Below, piece by piece: positions 58,900-64,000 of a DNA stretch of 64,000 nt. Where the stretch lies: positions 2,294,001-2,358,000 of the forward strand of contig JAMXSV010000010.1 in NCBI GenBank assembly GCA_027559495.1. The letters run 5' to 3'. The notes under the pieces were generated by a model. The model did no database searches and was not told the DNA's origin. It saw nothing but the letters and a program-made list of their open reading frames with translations. The DNA is from Aurifilum marmelostoma (lineage: Eukaryota > Ascomycota > Sordariomycetes > Diaporthales > Cryphonectriaceae). Made by a program: the position numbers and the translations under genes. The stretch's first letter is position 1; each line of letters starts with the position of its first letter.

Positions 58900-59240
58900 C
58901 AATTAATTCGAGAATTATGCTCCTTAAGCTATAGAAGTCCTAATATTATATTATAATATGCTATATCTATAATATTAAAAGAAATCTTAGTTATATATTC
59001 TTAGGTCTATATAGGTAGATAATTAGTTTCTTTATTAACTATATCTAGATTATATGCAACTAGCTTTCCTTCTATAGTATTAAGTATATAGAGCTTTTCT
59101 TTCTGCTACTATAGTATCTTTGCTATATTAATGATATTTAGGGATATATAATTTCCTTATATGCTACTATTTAATAGGGCATTATATCTTTCTTTATAGA
59201 TATATATATTAATAATAATATAAGCATAATTTGTTCTAGA
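58900..59240 (-). pseudogene. retropepsin of inner element, RIP-broken
   Basis: Equivalent of the outer copy: same motif order. The Asp of the ALLDS motif appears changed (the plus strand reads TTTAATAGGGC, giving LLNS). Confidence 0.65.
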
Positions 59241-60539
59241 GGCTTTATATAGGGACTATTCTAATCTAATTATCTATAATTCTATTATAAGCAATCCTAT
59301 CCTTTTAGAGTTCTTCTAGCTGCTTGCTAGGCTAATGCTCTAGCTTATTATTATATATACTTATAATGCTTTCTACTGCGCTATTATATATGCTAGGCAT
59401 ATGCTTTATTCTATATATAAATAGTGCATTTTTCTACTAAGTATTGCTACTATTTGCATTTTTTTTTTCTATATAAGGCTTTAGGCAATCTTCTAATAGT
59501 TTAATAAAAGCATTATTATGCTTCTTATCTAGTACTTCCCTAAACTGAAGTTCAGGTTTTTTATGCGCTTAGATAACTTATTCTTCTTCTCTAGTTAGAA
59601 ATTATCTATATTTAACTTTTTCTTTAAAGTGAATTTAATAGCTATAGTAGATATATAAGATCTATGCTAATTAGTAGTATCTAAGATAGAATGCATTAAT
59701 CCTAGGATCCTCTGTTCTTTCTGCTTTATAGTTCTAAATTGGAATGCTTTAGAAGAGTTCCTTTAGAGGAATTCTATATATAAGATGCTTAGTTTGTTTC
59801 TTAGCATCTAGGTTATAAAAGCTAATGCTGCTATATAGGCTAGTTAATACTAATTCTCCTAACTCATCTATATATTATTGCGTAATAGGTTCGGGTAGAT
59901 TATCTGGCTATCTATCTTAGAGTATCTCTTCTTTAAGGGTAAGTATCTCTATTATATTTTCTTCTATTAGTGCTAGAGTAAAGTCTGCATTTTCTAAGTT
60001 GTTGTTGCGCCTATTATAGGCTAGGGATAATATAGTATCTTAGTTCTATCCTTTTTTGGATCCCTGATCTATAGGGTTGGTAGAATAATCTGATTATTTA
60101 TCTTTGGTAGAAGCTCTGCTTTCTATAGCGAGCTGCTATTGTTCTGTAGATTTTTAGGGAAACTATCCTAAATCTTCTTTTTCTAAGAGGTATAATATGC
60201 AATTATTATTATAATATATAGTCCAACTAAGGGATTTATAATTAATAAAGTCTATTACTTGCTTTATTAAAATATTTTTATTTAGCTAATTAGATTTCTA
60301 TTAAATAGCAATATTAAGCTGCTATCCTTTTTAGATAGATTGCTATTGCTTTTTTTATAGTTATTAATAATCTTATGCAAAGTATTCTAATTTTCTATAA
60401 TTATAGCATCTCTAATTATTATTTTATATTAGATATTTGCTATATTAATTTATAATATTAAGCTCTATAGGGCTAGTATATATACTGCTATTATAAGCTA
60501 TGCTTTAGTGCTTAGATTAATTTCCTTAATTTTATATCT

Positions 60540-61345
60540 TTTTGCTTATATTAGCTTAGAACTTCTATAATAGATTTTCTTTCTTCCTTTTTATGCATTA
60601 TTTATAGAGGCAATTATTAATATAGATTGCTATATTAGAGAATATAGTAAAATCCTTTAGCTAATTCTATTTAGAAATTTCGTTTTTAACCTTATTCTTA
60701 AGTCCTTAGTAATAGTATTCTATAAGGTTTCTATCTTCCTATAGAAATTATGCTGCAAGTTATTTGAATTAAATTATATATATAGAGGCTAATTTAACTT
60801 ATTGCAGGGCTATAAGTTATTAGGCTATAGTCCTTTCCTTATTAGGGTCCCTAAAGGTTTCTTTAAAAACCTTTTCGAATTCGCTAAAGAATTAAAATAT
60901 TTCTTTAGTAGTATCTTTCCTAAGGCTAGAGCGAGTAATATTCTCTAAGTAGTCCCTAAGAGAGAGCTTATACTAAATAAGAGTATTATTTTTAAGGCAA
61001 GTTCTTATAAAGATAGCCTTTCCTAATTCTGTAATAAATTAAAAGATATAATATAAGAAGTATGCCTTATACTAAGTAAGGAATCCTTAAAGTATCTTTT
61101 GGTTTCTGTTAAATATAATAGGTTTATCCAATTTATAGTTTTTAATAGCTGCTATAGCATTAGAGTTGCTAATCTGCCCTTAAGTAAGAAATTAAGCTTA
61201 CTAAGACTAGATTATAGCTTTCTGCTATTGCTAATAGATATATAGTTTATTAATGCGCTGCATAAGGAGCTATATCTAGTTCGTTAGTTTGTTAGTAGTA
61301 GCGGCCCTACTGCTAAAAGAGGATAAAGTTTCTAGAGCTATTATA
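60540..61345 (-). pseudogene. gag of inner element, RIP-broken
   Basis: Minus-strand reading through stops gives KNYKLDKPIIFNRNQ, LTQYKAYFLYYIFQF, NNTLIQYKLSLRDYLENIT and FEKVFKETFRDPNKERTIA, the Retrotrans_gag fold of fungal Ty3/Gypsy elements (packaging of the element RNA). Many Gln codons are now UAA or UAG. Confidence 0.75.
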
Positions 61346-61403
61346 TTTCTATATTGCTTAAGGCAGAGTATATTAAACTATTCTTAAATAAGAGTTATTA
61401 AAA

Positions 61404-61934
61404 TATAATAAGCACTACTATAATTAGGGTATATAATAAATATATAAGGGTTTATATTAAGTAAGAAGGATATTAAAGTATAATTTAAAGAATATAGAAA
61501 TAATTTCTAAAATCTTTTATAGTATATTACTAGCAGTAAAGCTATTATTTATATTAGAAGTAATACTTAAATTAATAACTAAAGAGCTATATATTAAATC
61601 TATTTAATAGTAGCAAATATATTCCTTATATAATCTATTCTTTAATCCTTTATTGGTAGTATTAGTTCCTTCCTAGCAGGGGTAGGCTAGAGTTGATATT
61701 AAATCCTTTAACTAGTTAACCAAATCGATACTAATTTCTTTAATTAATCAATAGAGTTAATATTAACTCCTTTGACTAAGCAATCTTTATAATCCTAATC
61801 CTAGCTTATATAATCTCGTTATGCTAGTTCTATCCTAGAGTATTGGACTCTTAGCTCTCTGTGGTCTATTCCGTATAGCCTTAGTGCTGTGCCGCAATCT
61901 TTATTATGACCTGCATATTGGATAGGTTATAATA
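61404..61934 (-). repeat. LTR (5' LTR of inner element)
   Basis: 531 bases, starts TATAATAAGC and ends TTATAATA, followed by GCTAG. Its right half keeps more CpG and TpG than the 54255 copy. Confidence 0.9.
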
Positions 61935-61939
61935 GCTAG
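61935..61939. repeat. target-site duplication GCTAG, right copy
   Basis: GCTAG immediately after the inner 5' LTR, continuing into TTAATGCTAA, the outer copy's gag side. Confidence 0.85.
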
Positions 61940-62635
61940 TTAATGCTAATTCTCCTAACTTATCTGTATATTATTGCATAATAGATTCAGGTAGGTTATC
62001 TGGCTATCTATCCTAGAGTATCTCTTCTTTAAGGGTAAGTATCTCTATTATATCTTCTTCTATTGGTGCTAAAGTAAAGTCCGCATTTTCTAAGTTATTA
62101 TTGCGCCTATTATAGGCTAGGGATAATATAGTATTTTAATTCTATCCTTCTTTAGATCCCCGATCTATAGGGTTAGTAAAATAATCTAATTATTTATTTT
62201 TAGTAGAAGCCCTGCTTTCTATAGCAAGCTGCTATTATTCTATAGATTTCTGGGGGAACTATTCTAAACCTTCTTTTTCTAAGAGATATAATATGCAATT
62301 ATTATTATAATACGTAGTCTAACTAAGGGACTTATAATTAATAAAGTCTATTACTTGCTCTATTAGAATGTTTTTATTTAGCTAATTAGGTTCCTATTAG
62401 ATAGCAATATTAAGCTATTATTCTTCTTAGATAAATTGCTATTACTTTTTTTATAGTTATTAATAATCTTATGCAAAGTATTCTAGTTTTCTATAATTAT
62501 AGTATTTCTAATTATTATTTTATGCTAAATATTTGCTATATTAATTTATAATATTAAGCTCTATAGGGCTAGCATATATACTGCTACTATAAGCTATACT
62601 CTAATGCTTAGATCAATTTCTTTAATTCTGCACCT

Positions 62636-63441
62636 TTTTGCTTATATTAGCTTAGAACTTCTATAATAGGTTTTCTTTCTTCCTTTCTATATATTATTCG
62701 TAAAGGCGATTATTAATGCAGATTGCTATATTAGAGAATATAGTAAAGTCCTCTAGCTAATCCTATTTAGAAATTTCGTTTTTAATCTTATCCTTAAGTC
62801 CTTAGTAGTAGTATTTTATAAAGTTTTTATCTTCCTATAGAAGTTATGCTGCAAGTTATTTGAATTAAACTATATATATAGAGGCTAATTTAACCTATTG
62901 CAGGGCTATAAGTTATTAAGCTATAGTCCTTTTCTTATTAGGATCTTCAAAAGTTTCTCTAAGAACCTTTTCGAATCTGCTAAAAGATTAAAATATTTCT
63001 TTAATAGTATCTTTTTTAAGGCTAGAGCAAGTAATATTCTCTAAATAATCTCTAAGAAAGGGCTTATACTAAATAAGAGCATTATTCTTAAAGCAAGTTC
63101 CTGCAAAAATAGTCTTTTCTAATTCTATAATAAACTAAAAGGTATAGTGCAAAAAGTATGCCTTATACTAAGTAAGGAATCTTTAAAGCATTTTTTAGTT
63201 TCTATTAAATATAATAGGTTTATTTAATTTATAGTTTTTAATAACTGCTATAGTATTAAAATTGCTAACCTGCCCTTAAGTAAGAAGTTAAGCTTGCTAG
63301 AACTAAATTATAGCTTTCTGCTATTGCTAATAGATGCGCAGTTTATTAATATGCTGTATAAGGAGCTATATCTAGTTTATTAGTTTGTTAATAATAGCAG
63401 CCCTACTGCTAAAAGAGGATAGAGTTCTTAGAGCTATTATA
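62636..63441 (-). pseudogene. gag of outer element, RIP-broken
   Basis: Same gag sequence 2096 bases to the right of the inner copy, with an independent set of RIP-type changes. It belongs to the outer element's 5' side, separated from its pol by the insertion. Confidence 0.75.
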
Positions 63442-63499
63442 TTTCTATATTGTTTAAGGTAAAGTATACTAAACTATTCTTAAATAAGAGTTATTAAAA

Positions 63500-64000
63500 T
63501 ATAATAAGTACTGCTATAATTAGAGTATATAATAAGTACTTAAAAGTTTATATTAGGTAAGAAGAATATTAAAGTATAATTTAAAGAATATAGAAATAAT
63601 TTCTAAAATCTTTTATAGTATATTACTAGCAGTAAAGCTATTACTTATATTAGAAGTAATACTTAGATTAATAACTAAAGAGCTATATACTAAATCTATT
63701 TAATAGTAGCAAATATATTCCTTATATAACCTATTCTTTAGTTCTTTATTAGTAGTATTAGTTCCTTTCTAGTAGGGGTAGGCTAGAGTTAATATTGAAT
63801 CTTTTAACTAGTTAACTAAATTAATACCAATTCCTTTAACTAGTTGATAGAGTCGATATTGACTCTTTCGACTAAGCAATCTTTATAATCCTAACCCTAG
63901 CTTATATAATCTTGTTATGCTAGTTCTGTCCTAGAGTATTGGATTCTTAGTTCCCTATAGTCTGTTCCGTATGGCCTTAGCGCTGTGCCGCAATCTTTGT
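63500..64000 (-). repeat. LTR (5' LTR of outer element), truncated by window end
   Basis: First 501 of an expected 531 bases; starts TATAATAAGT. The flank TTATTAAAA is shared with the LTR at 61404, as expected for the primer-binding side of both copies. Confidence 0.88.

Larger units (their letters stand above)
54255..61934 (-). mobile_element. inner full-length Ty3/Gypsy chromovirus copy (7.7 kb)
   Basis: 531-base LTRs at 54255-54785 (3') and 61404-61934 (5') bound a 6618-base internal region. It lies inside the outer copy at the sequence GCTAG, which is present once in the inner copy's own sequence (59839-59843) and twice around the insert (54250-54254 and 61935-61939). LTRs read TG...CA on the minus strand before mutation. 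Domains follow the order gag (about 60540-61345), protease (58900-59240), RT (57480-58355), integrase (56150-56780) and chromodomain (55615-55800). All frames are broken by RIP-type changes. Confidence 0.9.
48668..64000 (-). mobile_element. outer Ty3/Gypsy chromovirus copy, split by a nested insertion
   Basis: 3' LTR at 48668-49198, internal part 49199-54254, interrupting element 54255-61934, rest of the internal part 61940-63499 (gag side), and 5' LTR from 63500, running off the window about 30 bases before its expected end. Gene order on the minus strand is gag, protease, RT, integrase and chromodomain. Internal length without the insert is 6616 bases against 6618 in the inner copy, so it was essentially complete before being split. 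Every frame is destroyed by RIP-type stops (Gln to UAA/UAG, Trp to UAG). Possible left target duplication: CCTAA before 48668; the other side is outside the window. Confidence 0.88.

Noticed and set aside
48668..64000. Reading the block as a simple tandem array of elements sharing LTRs
   Set aside because: The GCTAG duplication and complementary halves of the outer copy fit nested insertion better.
1..64000. CRISPR arrays, prokaryotic operons, rRNA
   Set aside because: No regularly spaced repeats, and the genes are spliced eukaryotic ones; no rRNA sequence recognised.

Overview
The window is nuclear DNA of a filamentous ascomycete (Pezizomycotina). Genes have short GT-AG introns of about 50-130 bases, GC-rich coding sequence and typical fungal families: GH92 and GH76 mannosidases, a three-domain multicopper oxidase, MFS transporters, a P450, an FSH1 hydrolase and an SNG1-like protein. 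The last 17 kb is an extremely AT-rich block with the hallmarks of repeat-induced point mutation (RIP). The species cannot be fixed from the sequence.

Layout. 1-969: 3' end of a low-complexity gene. 1.5-9.4 kb: secreted GH92 alpha-mannosidase, quinone-oxidoreductase-like MDR enzyme and secreted laccase-type multicopper oxidase, all on the minus strand. 11.5-23.7 kb: a DIT1/PvcA-type isocyanide synthase with a divergent monocarboxylate-type MFS gene, then an SMP-30-like beta-propeller, a cupin and a DHA2-type MFS exporter. With the oxidase this is a plausible but unproven small metabolite cluster. 25-30 kb: GPI-type GH76 and a two-RRM protein. 30-37.6 kb: a sugar-type MFS gene broken only by two in-frame UAG codons, an orphan gene, a P450 broken only by one in-frame UAG, and an FSH1 hydrolase. 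39-43 kb: SNG1/DUF3533 and a sugar transporter. 45.6-46 kb: a small secreted cysteine-rich protein, the last gene before the repeat block.

Repeat block. From about 47 kb there is first an unidentified degraded repeat, then a Ty3/Gypsy chromovirus (outer element, minus strand) split by a complete second copy of the same family (inner element, 54255-61934). The 5-base target duplication GCTAG flanks the insert, and the two interrupted halves add up to the same internal length as the inner copy (6616 against 6618 bases). Gag, protease, RT, integrase and a C-terminal chromodomain can be read through RIP stops. A plus-strand ORF with a Cys motif and coiled coil lies between the chromodomain and the 3' LTR in both copies. 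The surviving CpA and CpG sites are almost all preceded by G, suggesting a strict sequence context for the mutation machinery.

The most interesting items are the three UAG codons in two otherwise intact neighbouring genes (A-to-I mRNA editing or stray RIP), the isocyanide synthase neighbourhood, the antisense ORF of the retroelement, and the GCR-sparing RIP signature. Gene models were spliced by eye. Exon limits follow GT-AG signals, reading phase and family conservation.
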